Position numbers and translations under genes: made by a program
Notes under the pieces: model-generated
The model's input: only the letters and a program-made list of their open reading frames with translations
Told to the model about the DNA's origin: nothing
Databases searched by the model: none
Part shown: piece after piece, positions 1-10,492 of the stretch
Position numbering within the stretch: the first letter of the stretch is position 1
How the letters are laid out: every line of letters begins with the position of its first letter
NCBI GenBank assembly: GCA_049724395.1
Contig: JAUGWO010000100.1
Coordinates: 1 to 44,102, forward strand
DNA: 44,102 nucleotides
Direction: 5' to 3'
Origin: Spongospora subterranea f. sp. subterranea
Taxonomy: Eukaryota; Endomyxa: Phytomyxea; Phytomyxea; Plasmodiophorida

Positions 1-252
1 TATCCGTTTTCCCGGCTTACGTAACAAGGCGCCACAGATCTTGGATGAAATTCCATTAGCCTTTGACCGCAAATGGTTTCGGCTGGCAATTCGCTTTGGA
101 GACCCTACAAGAATGGTCTGAAGGTCAAGTAGCTGCTTCATTTGCAAACAATACAAGTCACAACGTGCAATACCTGCGGACGACATTGAAGACCTGAAGA
201 AACAATGGGCGGAAAAGAGTGGCAAAAAATTGTTTGTCATCAAATTCCAATA
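1..252 (+). other. Unassigned flank, possible partial ORF tail
   Basis: Frame 2 reads as plausible protein for most of this stretch, with a CxxC-like patch (FICKQYKSQ) and a charged tail ending KKLFVIKFQ just where the IS630-type element begins, but it contains one stop near base 119. If the element at 253-2999 is removed in thought, the frame stops at once at the junction TA. I recognise no family. It may be the end of a gene or of an older transposon cut by the window edge. Confidence 0.2.
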
Positions 253-254
253 TA

Positions 255-282
255 CAGTAGCGATCACCTTAAACCGACAATT
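255..282 (+). repeat. Left terminal inverted repeat of IS630-type element
   Basis: Matches 2970-2997 in reverse complement without mismatch; starts CAGTAGCGATCACC. The outer TA (253-254) is the target duplication. Confidence 0.85.
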
Positions 283-463
283 TCAAACCCTAGTCCAATT
301 ATTTTCATAAAAATTCATGTACACTTAAGTGTATATAGAGATTACACTGTGAATATGCCATGAAAATGATCGTGCCTACAGAACGGTGCCTGATTTTGTG
401 ATAAACCACATGTAAAAAGCAGTAACTGTTTACTTTGAAGTTGATAAAATGATTGACTAGTTT

Positions 464-2645
464 TTACAAGTCGTTTATTACGGAATCAGGGACAGTTCTG
501 TGTGCACGATATTTTTTCATGGCATACTCAATCTGCCGTTGATTAAGAAATATGCCGTTCTTCTTCCGGTAAGCATCCATGTACCTGAATGATTTCCTAG
601 CAAAACGCCTCATCGTTGCTACTGATGTCTCTTTTAAAGCAATAGGAATGACCCTTTCGAGATCCTTGAATGAATACGTGCAATGCTTTCGGGTATACTT
701 TTTTGTAGCACCCCAGAACATTTCGATCCAATTAAACTCCGGGTGGAACTTGGGATAGAATATTATCAGACCTGATGCCCGCGATACAGTTTCTTCCAAC
801 CATTCTTGCTGGGCGACGAAGTCGGGTTGCACTGACAAAAGCAAGCGGGCGTCCTTAAGACTTATCCCAGCATTCGGCCAGAGACCTCTTTCTGTAAGAA
901 TTCGGCGAATGCCTTTCTGAACAACGCCTTTGACATCAGAGCCGTCATCGGGAAACTGCATTTCTTGATGCACACGTTCTTGCCCGATTGTAAACCATCC
1001 AGGCCTTGAATGCTTAACATTCTTGCCGCCGTCCGAAAGGTTAAGTCTGGAAGCAACGAGCCCATCAGGCGGTTTGGCTCGATGATTCTGGGAGTTGTCA
1101 AACGCAAAGAGTGGCGTCGAATCAACATGAAGAACCCGAAAAATAACCAATGCCAATCTGGTTTGCTCCACTAGATCTTTGTTGCACCAATATCCATCGG
1201 CATTCTTCCCTGGCTTTATCATTTTCAAAGTCGCAATGGTAGAGCCGACTGATCCGAACTCCAAAATTTCTGGAAACTGTTCAGCAATTTCGCTTGTCAC
1301 CAAAACCTCCATGTGACCATGACACTGGCATAAGAACTGGGATACCATTATGGATTTGCCAAACCCTTTTGGTCGAAGAGTTTGTCGATCACATTCAACC
1401 CATATACACTTCTTGCTGTCATTTGCCTCAAAACAGGTCTCGTCGTGCGTAATCAACACCACCTTTGCCTCATTTGGAGAAAGTTCTGGGGGGATTACTA
1501 TCTCCATTTGATTCCCCTCGTAATGTTCCATTCGATTATACAATTGCTCAAACGATTGTAAGAACCTGAAGAACACCATGTTATGTACTTGTGGTAAATC
1601 TGTAAAAGAATTATGTAATCGTACCATTTTCGGTATTCAATGACATCTGGGCGTTCATGCCCGTCTGTATAGGTGCCCTTTTTATATTCAACGCTGTTGA
1701 ATCCAAGAAGGTGAAGCCATCTTCGTGCAGTTACCTCAGTAATAACTGTCGGATTGGTAAAGCCAAGGCTGTCAATCAAGTGAAGAGATTCGCTAACCCA
1801 TTTTGAGAATGAGAGGCCATCAATTAACTCGATTCGTTGACATCTCAGGTAATTTAAGCATGAATTGGCAACATCGGGATCCTCAATTAATGATCGCGTT
1901 TTCACATGTCTACCTTGGCAAGAAGCATTGATTTTCTTAAACTGCAAAAAATGCAGCGCCCACTGTCGAAGCCTTGGACTGCGATAAACGCAGCCTTGCT
2001 CTGATCCAAAGAACATCTTGCTAATCTCCATAGAAGATCTCATTTTTGATCTAGGATTGGTTTTGATCGCTTGTAAATATCTTAGAACACACATGTACTG
2101 CAAATTCTCAAACTTAGATAGTTTGTTGCACTTTTCGACAGCTTGAGAATTCTTAGATGAAACCATTCTTGTTAAAAGTGCAATGGATTCGTCGATACAA
2201 TCAATTGACTCTTCGATGGCTTCTTCATGATCGTCATCAGCTTGCTCGTGATCTGATACACTATCATCGAAACTGATATCAGAAGTGTGATGTTGGCCTT
2301 TTCCGAACCAATGCGTGATTTTTCGGCATCCAGTCATCGCTGTTTCTCTCAAACGCTTTTCTCTCTGCTTATTAAAAAGGGAAGACCTGCCATCTCCTGT
2401 GTGAGACTTTCTAAAATGAGAGCCTGCCCGGGTGTCCAGGTCAAAACACTATTAGTCAGTCTATCAAAAGCAGCTTCATCCATTCCGCAGAGCCATTCGT
2501 CAGATTCCCAAAAAACAAAGTGGTCGTCATCTTCTGAAGTGACACTATCACTGATATTGCATTGGCTAAACCGCGTCGCTGTAATGTTTGCGATTTGATT
2601 TCGTCTCTTATTCAAAGGCGGCATGTTAGTGAGACAACTGGTCAA
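464..2645 (-). CDS. IS630-type DDE transposase (spliced)
   Basis: Cuts and pastes the element at 253-2999. The main open frame (464-1627) carries the triad: Asp in THDETCF (residue 62 of that frame), Asp in AFDNSQNH (177) and Glu in FNWIEMFWG (302), the last being the family's version of the Tc1 NPIE box. The upstream frame (1498 to about 2352) holds the N-terminal part ending GHERPDVIEYRK. A GT-AG intron at 1566-1624 joins the two in phase, giving EYRKW-FLQSFEQLYNRM. This architecture matches a DDE endonuclease family common in Basidiomycota and Glomeromycota (from memory). A third open stretch up to 2645 with an ATG at about 2613 (MPPLNKRRN) may be the first exon, but its junction is unclear, so the start is uncertain. 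No stop interrupts the catalytic part. Confidence 0.75.
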
Positions 2646-2969
2646 TCCGCAAAAGGTTATACCGTGCGCATTTTCAAAATTAGCCGTGCGTAGTTGATCT
2701 AATCATTATTATGCGTCAGTGTGCGCAAAATAATTGCGCAGTCAAACCCATAAAAGTGCGTCACGCACTTTATTCCATATATACAGTCCAAAATTGTGTC
2801 GCAACCACTGTACATAAAAAGTGTATCTTCTCTGTCAATTTTGCCTCAAAATAAAAATGAAAAATGTAACTTTGTTCGTCTTGACAGGACCTACCGAGTT
2901 ACATTCAATCTGGCCGATTTTAGATTCAAACCAAGTACTAGATAGTAAAGAGGTGCCGTACAGTCACGG

Positions 2970-2997
2970 AATTGTCGGTTTAAGGTGATCGCTACTG
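2970..2997 (-). repeat. Right terminal inverted repeat of IS630-type element
   Basis: Perfect partner of 255-282, followed by TA (2998-2999). The same end with about 120 bp of adjoining sequence recurs at 5023-5173. Confidence 0.85.
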
Positions 2998-2999
2998 TA

Positions 3000-5022
3000 G
3001 CCCCAATTTTGATTCGGAAGGACGACTCGCGACAGCGATAGCATCTGCGCTTGCATCAAATCCAACCTGTGGTTACCATCAATCTTAGTATGGTTTTCAG
3101 AAATCATGCAGTTGATCCGCCCATACCTGTGTCGACATACAATTTCCCAGTCCAGTTAACGTGGACGCCATCACTTGAAGACATTCGTTGCGGATCATTA
3201 GCAAATTTTAGCAAATTTTTGTTCATGTCCTCGTTCACTTGCTGGATCTTCTGGTCGAACTTCTGGTCAAGACAAGATATTGATCGCGAATGAACAGCGC
3301 TCGCATGAACCAGCTCGCATAGATGACCGCCGACGGCTGGCAACGCTCGCAAGACTTCGATCGTCGACGGGGTTACGGTGGAAGAGATCTTGCCGGACAG
3401 CTCAGCAGCAAAGGTCGTGAACGCCTCTGAAGAAGAATATCGGATGTTGCCATATTGCATGAGATGAATGATCCTCATCAGCTATTAGAATAGCAGAATC
3501 TTGTAGGATGACTGTTCGCATGTGGTCTAGCAAGCTGAGAAAGCTTTGTCCTGCAATCTCCGTCTTTCTAACGCCGGACGATAACAACGATGCAACCTGT
3601 TGTTGTGACGCCTCCAGACCGGGAAATACCAACTTTCGAAGATGTTCCGGCGGGTCCAACAAAGCTCGTGGCAGGTAATACTGTTTAGGATCGGCAGAGA
3701 ACCCTGCCAAAACCCGAACGCATTCCCATGGGATGACGTTGTTTGTGTAGGCTCCGCCACGCGAACGTACTTGCCAGTGGCCATTCTTGTCAACAGAGGC
3801 TTCACTTGCACCCAGATTTTCGGCCATGGACGCGCCGCCCTTTCGACCCATCTGCGTTTTCGTTGTAATGGCCAGACCGAGCGAAGCTTGAGCGGCCTTG
3901 ATGGCTTCATACTGTTTGGTGTATGTCATCGGCTTATCTGAATGGATACCATTCGGCAAAACGAATAGGTTGTACCAACGGCTTGCTTCAGAAAGATCAG
4001 GCCAAGGATCGCCCCGAACTTGAAATCGAAAGAAGAAATACAAAGACAAGCTTCCGAAAGGGCACAAACTCACTGATGAATGACGCATCAACGCATTCTG
4101 TTGCACTTTTCCAAATTGGTTTTCTTCACCTTCGCCACACAGTACGCAGAAGATGAGCGCCACTGACACCTTCGCCGGGGAAGAATTTATGTCCAATCTC
4201 CGATAACTTGAGTCGTCGAAGATTGTCGCCCCTGCACGTCAGAGCGAACGATAACAGATAATCTGTCCGCTGTTTCAGACCCTCCTCGCTGTCCAGTTTC
4301 CAATAATGCTTGGCGAGTTCGCCAAACTCATGGGCGGAAATTTCATCGGCCAAAGTCCCAATTCCACGATCTAAAAACATTGCGTTTTCACGATCCATGA
4401 CGTCTTTTTTTGAGCTTTTGAGAAATTCTTTGACACTCGGAGGGCGTGCCGGTATCGGAAATTCAGGAGGATACCGCCCAAGCATATGCTGCAGTCTCCA
4501 AAGATCCATAACAGCATTGACGTATCCGTCAAGGGTATGCCAACCCAAATGATCAGGGCGGCAGTTCTCCGGTTCAGACGTTCTGCTGAGCGCAATGGAC
4601 GAGCGTTTCCGGCCACGCTTATATGGCCGGCGATCTTTGACTTCGTGCAAAAAAAGAAGAAACTTGCTTTCATTGATCAAATCATTCTGATAGCCTTTGC
4701 AAACGTTCCAGTCAAGGAATTCTTTCTGTTTGCCCGACCACGTGTTTTTCGTCGTCTGAGGACGATGCTCGCCGACTTGAAATTGCAAACGATGTGCGGC
4801 TTGCAATTCTTCTAACCGTAGGTCAGTTTGTTGCCTACGCTGTTCCGCTAGAGACGATACGACGGTCGGATTCATTTGTGATGATGTGGAGATGGAGCAC
4901 GAGTGCCCTGAGATTGCATACAGGTGTAGCGTGGACCGTCACTGTACCTAGAGCCTATACGCACTAATTATTCCTTGGTCACATTGTGGGTTGGTCACCC
5001 GGTCATGACCCAGTCTACTAGG
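3000..5022 (-). mobile_element. Crypton-like element (tyrosine recombinase), decayed
   Basis: This stretch lies between two right ends of the IS630-type element and is filled by a minus-strand Crypton recombinase gene. Cryptons have no terminal inverted repeats and integrate through a tyrosine recombinase, so the borders cannot be fixed from this sequence; 3000 and 5022 are only the limits set by neighbouring repeats. Confidence 0.6.
3104..4875 (-). pseudogene. Crypton tyrosine recombinase, frame-disrupted
   Basis: From an ATG at 4875 the first frame (to 4126) has the Crypton core-binding region and the box TDYLLSFALTCRGDNLRRL, whose Arg is the first catalytic residue. The frame then shifts by one near 4160-4175, continuing with CGEGEENQFGKVQQNALMRH and CPFGSLSLYFFFRF. 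The catalytic stretch TQMGRKGGASMAENLG, then DKNGHWQ, then the AYTNN tyrosine, follows, and after it the LPRALLDPPEHLRKLVFPGL block typical of fungal-type Cryptons. A second frame change near 3460 leads to the tail AFTTFAAELSGKI. The usual His of the H-x-x-R box appears as Gln (TQMGR), which with two frame changes suggests an inactive copy. A short intron at the first change is possible but I see no good splice pair. Confidence 0.65.
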
Positions 5023-5173
5023 GCATAAAAATGAAAAATGTAACTTTGTTCGTCTTGACAGGACCTACCAAGTTACATTCAATCTGGCCGATTTCAGATT
5101 CAAACCACGTACTAGATAGTGAAGAGGTGCCGTACAGTCACGGAATTGTCGGTTTAAGGTGATCGCTACTGTA
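5023..5173 (+). repeat. Isolated right end of a second IS630-type element
   Basis: About 150 bp matches 2849-2999 in the same orientation with only a few substitutions, ending in the same terminal repeat and TA. No matching left end or transposase lies just upstream, where the Crypton sits instead. It is either a truncated older copy or the original end of a composite element. Confidence 0.75.
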
Positions 5174-5803
5174 CGTCTTTTAGTCGCGGCCAATTTGAAC
5201 CGCAGAAAACGCCATAAACTCTCCGGCACTTAGCATGGTCCTGCCCAGATCGTGGAACCATCAATGCGTATGTTTATAAGGTGAAAAATCTTATTTCATT
5301 ACTCAATGCAGATGTGCCTCAAGAGATATGATGACTCACAGAAAATTTATGAACAAAATTGCTCACCATTGGACATGAGCATTACCGCATGGGGCGATGT
5401 TGAAGTCAAGTACACTGAACTGGCTTCGAAGAGCAAAACGCAACATGGGAACCTCTAGCTTTTATCCAAAAAGATGTATCTATTCTGCTCAAACAGTTTC
5501 TGCTGAAACGGTCCTACCCGATATCACTTTCCTGCATACAAGATTTAGATTTTCAAAAGGGGGAATGTACAGAATCTTCCGTACTAACGATCGCACTAAC
5601 TGTAACAAATCAAATGCGATCCTGACTTCATAAATTATCTTTTGATCTGAATAAACAGCGCTTTGGTTCCTTGCGTCAACCAACGCTTGTGGAGCCTGCA
5701 TACATAGCCACCTCTGGGCAACCAATCCAAAAAATTCCGCCGCGGAATTTAGGGCTGATTCAGTTAAATTGACCTATCCGAAATCTCAAATTCCCATCGC
5801 GCA
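5174..5803. other. Intergenic / 5' flank of UBA2
   Basis: No conserved coding frame. Short open frames on both strands here overlap one another and lack family motifs. It should contain the UBA2 promoter; I see no clear TATA box or initiator. Confidence 0.4.
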
Positions 5804-8800
5804 ATGGGACTTGAACTGGAAATGTTTCAAGCCATCCGGTGCAGCGAAGTCCTGGTGGTAGGAGCTGGCGGTATCGGTTGCGAACTGCTGAAGAATCTGG
5901 TTCTGACATCGTTCTCCAATATTCATATTGTAATAATCGAGCCCTATAACAATCTGCAAATAACAGTATCTTTTCTGGCAATTCACATCACTAACTGCTT
6001 CGTGTAAATTTTTCTACCTCAATTTCCAATAACATTTCTCGAACTTCGTTGCTTTTTGTCATATATCACACGAAATGTTCTCAACGCCTAGTTTCTTAAT
6101 ACACAGGTAGATCTCGACACCATCGATGTCTCGAACTTGAATCGGCAGTTTCTATTTCGGCGTCATCACGTTGGGCAATCTAAGGCAATGGTAGTTTGAT
6201 TTGATCTACGATGTCAACTGTAAAGCTGATTTGCTTGTTATAAAGGTTGCAAAGGAGGCGGTCTTGCAGTTCAACCCGACCGTAAATATATCGGCCCATC
6301 ACGCGAATATTAAGGACGAACAGTTTGGCGCTGCGTTTTTCTGTACGTTCAAGATTCAATTTGTCTCGTGCGGTTTTTCTATTTCTTATAGTCGCCTGCA
6401 CAACCATTTTTTTCAGTGTTATAATTTAATGCGCGATGCATCATTTATTTATATTAATTTTTTTATTTACTACCATTTGCTTTTTTATCCCATATTCTTG
6501 ACTCTAATTATTCAGCCCAGTTCGACATTGTACTAAACGCCTTGGACAATGTTGATGCCCGTCGTCATGTTAATCGATTATGCTTGGCATTAAATATCCC
6601 TCTTATTGAAAGCGGCACTGAGGTTCTAAACGATCTCTCCTCTCTTCAACAGTGGCCAAGATTATACTTTCAGGGCTATATCGGTCAAACAACTACCATT
6701 CGCCGTGACTTTACAGAATGTTTTGAATGTCAACCGAAGGTAGCGTGTCATCATTATGAGTTATAATAATTAAAAAATGCTACCAGGATGCAAGCAAAAC
6801 TTTCGCTGTCTGCACAATTCGTAATACCCCTGATCAACCAGTGCACTGTATTGTTTGGGCTAAGTATGTACTGTACTACAATTATTAGTGTCAGCTGATT
6901 ACGGGGTTGCAATCACTGGAATGATTTATTTTACTTTTATTTTTGTTTGATCGCTGGTATGAGATCATGTTTTCATTGCTCCATATATTGGGTTTGAATC
7001 TTTTATTGAATCGTATTTGTATAATGTATCCCTGGCTCAGGTATGTTCTCTCGATGTTGTTTGGTCCTCCTGACGCCGACAACATTATGCTGGACAAGGA
7101 CTTCGGTGACGACAATAATTTGAAAATGACCGACAGCGTCACTGAGCAAGCTTCCTTGTCCACGCAATTGTACTCCTGCTCTTCAACCGATATCGCGCAC
7201 TTAATTTTCAAACGTTTCTTTACTACGGATATTGAAAAGGTGGTTTTCATCGCTTTTTCCACTAGGATCAACTAGTCGCCTCAAATTGTGGTTATTTTCG
7301 TTAACAAGTTGGTGTTGCTTGCTTGCCCTTACAGGTTATACCGTTTCGTGTCTTTTCATACTTACTTTTTTTTTCTTGCGTTTACTCAATTTGCGGAGCG
7401 TTTTATTTCTCTTTTGAGCTCCTTTCAATCTGAAAAATTCGGAAGCGAGCTGTTTTGGTTGAGATGCGTGTGTCCAGGCAGTACTTATTGCAGATCGCTG
7501 GGTGAATCGGCCAGCACCTATTCCTTTATATTTCAACAAACTTGCCAAGTTTCACAAAGAGATTTCAGGTCGGTCTGTTGTCAACTCTACATTTACCGGC
7601 TTTTAAAAGAGGTTGCTGCTCCTGTGTCTTTAAACAGTGTTTTTGCATTTTCTGCTTCAGTATGATCTTTTTCATTAATTATCCTTTAATGTTTTATCGC
7701 TCAGGTTTTATTGCAATTGTTGATGTATGAGTTTGTGGCTTCTTACGATTTATTCCGTACGCTAGTACATTTTTTGTTCGACCATTCCGAAGCAAACAAA
7801 CCCATGTATCGGTCTTATTCACATGTTTTCGTTTGCTGCTTGTTTTGATGTCGTCGATTTCTGTTCCGGTTACTGGTTGTATTTTGTCAGACCGTGGAAA
7901 AAGACTACAAGATCAACATGTTCCAACTGTCTCTGAATGCGCTACGGCTGTTATCGAATCGCTGAGCCGTATCTTCGAAGAGCGCTCCAAATCAATTGGG
8001 TAAACAGTTCACATCGATTTTTTTTGTCGATAGACGATGACCGCATTTTCAGCTCCATCTTGTTTGACAAGGATGATGACCTGCTAATGGACTGTGTCGC
8101 TCATCTCGCCAACCTGCGCATGTTTATATTTCATATTCCAATGCAGTCGCGATTTCAAATCAAGGGCATTGCTGGTATTGAAACAGTTGTCATTTCACTA
8201 TGTTTGTACTTTTGCTGACTCAACTCAGAGTATTCACATTTTTGTTGCGACCTTGCCCCAATTTAATCACCGGGCGCTTTGTTTGGCCCTGTGTCGGCAT
8301 ATTTTGTTTGTCCATACATATTGAAGCCTTGATTTGAGTATATATCTCATCAAAATTGGTTTCAGGAAATATTGTCCACGCCATCGCATCCACTAACGCA
8401 ATTGCAGCGGGTCTTATTGTACTTGAAGCCATCAAGGTGTTATTTTGGCTTTTTGCAATTCTTGCTTGGAAACGACATTTAGTCGATTTTGTTTGGAAGA
8501 TTATAACTAAAGATTTCGATAAGTGCCGAACTGTGTGGATCGGGCGTTGTGGCCCGAAATTGCTGTTGCCGCAAAGTTTGGAGGAGCCAAATAAGTCGTG
8601 TTTTGTCTGTAGCAAAAGCCAACGCCTTCTTTCTGTCAATTGCGGCTTGATGACACTAGCGCAGCTTTTCAAGGTTCTCAAAACCTCAGTTCTTTTGTTC
8701 TTTCCCCTGATCTATGCTTCATTCATTGACGCTCTTGCACAACATGTGAAATTTTGACATCAGGTTTGCCGCGATGTGCTTGGCATGAACACTCCATCCA

Positions 8801-9325
8801 TTGACGTCGTTAATCATGAGTATGTAGAATAACTGTTTCGCAACTTTAGTTTTTTCTGTTGACAGCCGGGGAATGTTGTCCTTAATTTGATCTTAACGTG
8901 GATCTATGAGTGGTTTTCTCTCTTGGTTCTTTCGTGTTGTCGATTTCTGTGGTTCTACTTTCTTCCGTGTATTTTTCTGCCCTGTTCATTTTTCTGTTGT
9001 TTTCAGGAACTTCATTGGTTGCGAAGATGATTATGAAGATTCCGAATACCTATCTCGGGCATTGTCAGATCCTGGTGTTCGAATTGTTGACGGCGCTGTT
9101 CTCGTGATTGATGATTTATCGCAGCATCTGGAGGTCGAACTTCTTGTCCAAAATCGGTGAGGTCATCAGTATTGGACAAATCCGTGATTTTCACAACTGC
9201 CGTATTATTTCAGTATTGATATGGAAGGGTTTAAGGTTCTTCAGGCGAATATTGGTAACATCACCGGCAAGAAAAGATCACGAGAGGAGGGTGCCCACGT
9301 CGATAAAACTCAAGCTGAGTCATAA
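5804..9325 (+). CDS. UBA2: SUMO-activating enzyme subunit 2 (UBA2/SAE2)
   Basis: Catalytic half of the heterodimeric SUMO E1: adenylates SUMO, takes it on a cysteine as a thioester and passes it to UBC9. Fifteen exons fit in phase: 5804-5929, 6107-6190, 6246-6342, 6516-6622, 6674-6739, 6787-6863, 7041-7239, 7478-7568, 7891-7999, 8053-8174, 8366-8436, 8500-8673, 8764-8819, 9007-9156, 9214-9325, predicting 546 aa against about 640 in human and yeast. Seen: nucleotide loop [18 protein letters not shown] (GAGGIG 20-25), [26 protein letters not shown], zinc cysteines CFEC (154, 157) and CFVC (417, 420), active-site Cys169 in [16 protein letters not shown], a C-terminal ubiquitin-like fold and a basic NLS-like KKRSRE near 530. 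The intron between 8819 and 9007 is the least certain: it contains a partly open stretch (8867-8911) that does not fit the phase. All other junctions are GT-AG. It looks intact. Confidence 0.93.
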
Positions 9326-9484
9326 ATTGTTCATCTATTCGCTATCTGTGTCAGTATGACAGTAATCTTCCAATCTCTTCATGCAGAATGGCGTTTGCAG
9401 CTATTCTGTGATAATGACGAAGCTGTTTGTTCCCGGTTATAATCACCATACGTTAACTGAATGGAAATAATGGATCACGCCAAG

Positions 9485-10016
9485 ACTCCCTCTGGTCCGA
9501 AATAACTGCTACGCATTTTTTTGCGGGATTAACGGCAATTTTAGAGAAAAATGATTGAAAGTTTGAGGAAAACGTTTTCGCATGCTTTATCTGTTAGAAC
9601 CTCGGTCGATGTTTGCAGTAAATTGAATACAGATCAAGAGCGGGAAAGGAATGAAAGGAAACCAATGGCGGTATGAGATAGCCCATATAGGAGATAGAGT
9701 ATATGACTGGTAACGATACATGTGAGATACCTCATCATGGTTTACACCATTCTCATTCCAATGATTATCATGAATATGGGAAACGATGATCAAGTGTCCA
9801 TCACCAATGAACACGACATGGCGCTTCAGCTGGTAAATATCTTAAGCGAAGCAAGCGCGAATCGGGCGACCAACCTGACGGAGGAACAAAGACGCTCAAT
9901 ATACGAGAAAGTGCTGACAAGGCTAAAAGGCAACCTTGATACGGTAAGTAGCAGTTACTCTAATTCGGACCAAGGAAAAAATGTGTAAGTAGCAGTCATT
10001 TCGGACCAGAGGGAGT
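9485..10016 (+). mobile_element. Stowaway-like MITE derived from a mariner-like element
   Basis: The 26 bp at 9485-9510 are the inverse of 9991-10016 with one mismatch. The ends read CTCCCTCTGGTCCGAAAT, the CTCCCTC type known for plant Stowaway MITEs and their mariner-like sources. The right side is followed by TA; the left flank reads GA, so the TA duplication is not clean. A direct repeat of the subterminal word GTAAGTAGCAG occurs at about 9944 and 9986. Inside is the start of a transposase-like frame, so this looks like an internal-deletion product. Confidence 0.7.
9776..9943 (+). pseudogene. Mariner-like transposase N-terminus remnant
   Basis: The open frame from the ATG at 9776 includes NLTEEQRRSIYEKVLTRLKG, which resembles the opening of plant/oomycete-type mariner transposases (LTxEQRxxIYxxLL...). 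It ends at a good GT splice-like site (ACG|gtaagt) and nothing of the helix-turn-helix or DDD core follows before the right TIR. Most likely the remains of the parent element's gene; a small captured host exon is the alternative. Confidence 0.5.
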
Positions 10017-10492
10017 ATTTCAGATAGTCCAGATGATGGTGGTAGACCTTTGTCAATAATACTATGATGACTTTGAATTCCTAATGAAGTTATGATAACA
10101 TCATTTCTAGAATATTCGCCTAGAAAGAATTCGAAGGTCGAAACGTATCAGTGACGGATCGATTGATCGTGTACAACGCAGGACGGTTGTCGATTATGGG
10201 TCTACTGTGAATCCGGGGGATCGTTAAACCCTACTATCACAACTATCGGTCTTTCCATCCGTTTGGCCTTCCAGATAGATTGAAAACCTTCTTCCTTAAT
10301 ATCGTCACCGCCATCAACCTCTCTCAACCCTTTTCAGTGCCTGCTTCTTTTCTCTTTCTCTCTCTTTCGCTCATCCTCTCGTCGTTTCGCCAGATCACCG
10401 TCACTAGAACGTTTTTTTCTGAACTTTGTGTCGATCTCCGGCAATTTGGGCTAACATTTCCTGAGAGCGATTTGTGCAGCTCGATTGTGGGA
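10017..10492. other. Intergenic / 5' leader of G alpha gene
   Basis: No conserved coding frame. From about 10320 to 10395 the plus strand is strongly pyrimidine-rich (TCTCTTTC repeats) and ends TTCGCCAG. This could be a promoter-proximal CT tract or the 3' end of a leader intron. Confidence 0.35.

Larger units (their letters stand above)
253..2999 (-). mobile_element. IS630/Tc1-type DNA transposon with TA target duplication
   Basis: A 30-bp block at 253-282 is the exact reverse complement of 2970-2999. The outer two bases on each side are TA, so the element proper is 255-2997, begins CAGTAGCG and ends CGCTACTG, flanked by TA as IS630/Tc1/mariner elements are. It encodes one minus-strand transposase with a DDxE triad. 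The subterminal region 2650-2780 on the 5' side is rich in GTGCGC and TGCGTCA-like words that could be transposase binding sites (inference). Both ends and the gene look intact, so it may be young. Confidence 0.85.

Noticed and set aside
5397-5725. Opposed short open frames before UBA2
   Set aside because: They overlap each other, start at no supported ATG context and show no conservation that I can see.
8220-8681. Minus-strand open frame of about 150 codons across UBA2 exons 11-12
   Set aside because: It crosses exons and introns of a well-supported plus-strand gene and has no recognised features.
8867-8911. Extra UBA2 exon reading [15 protein letters not shown]
   Set aside because: Attractive residues, but the 3' splice site gives the wrong phase and brings a stop; left as intron sequence.
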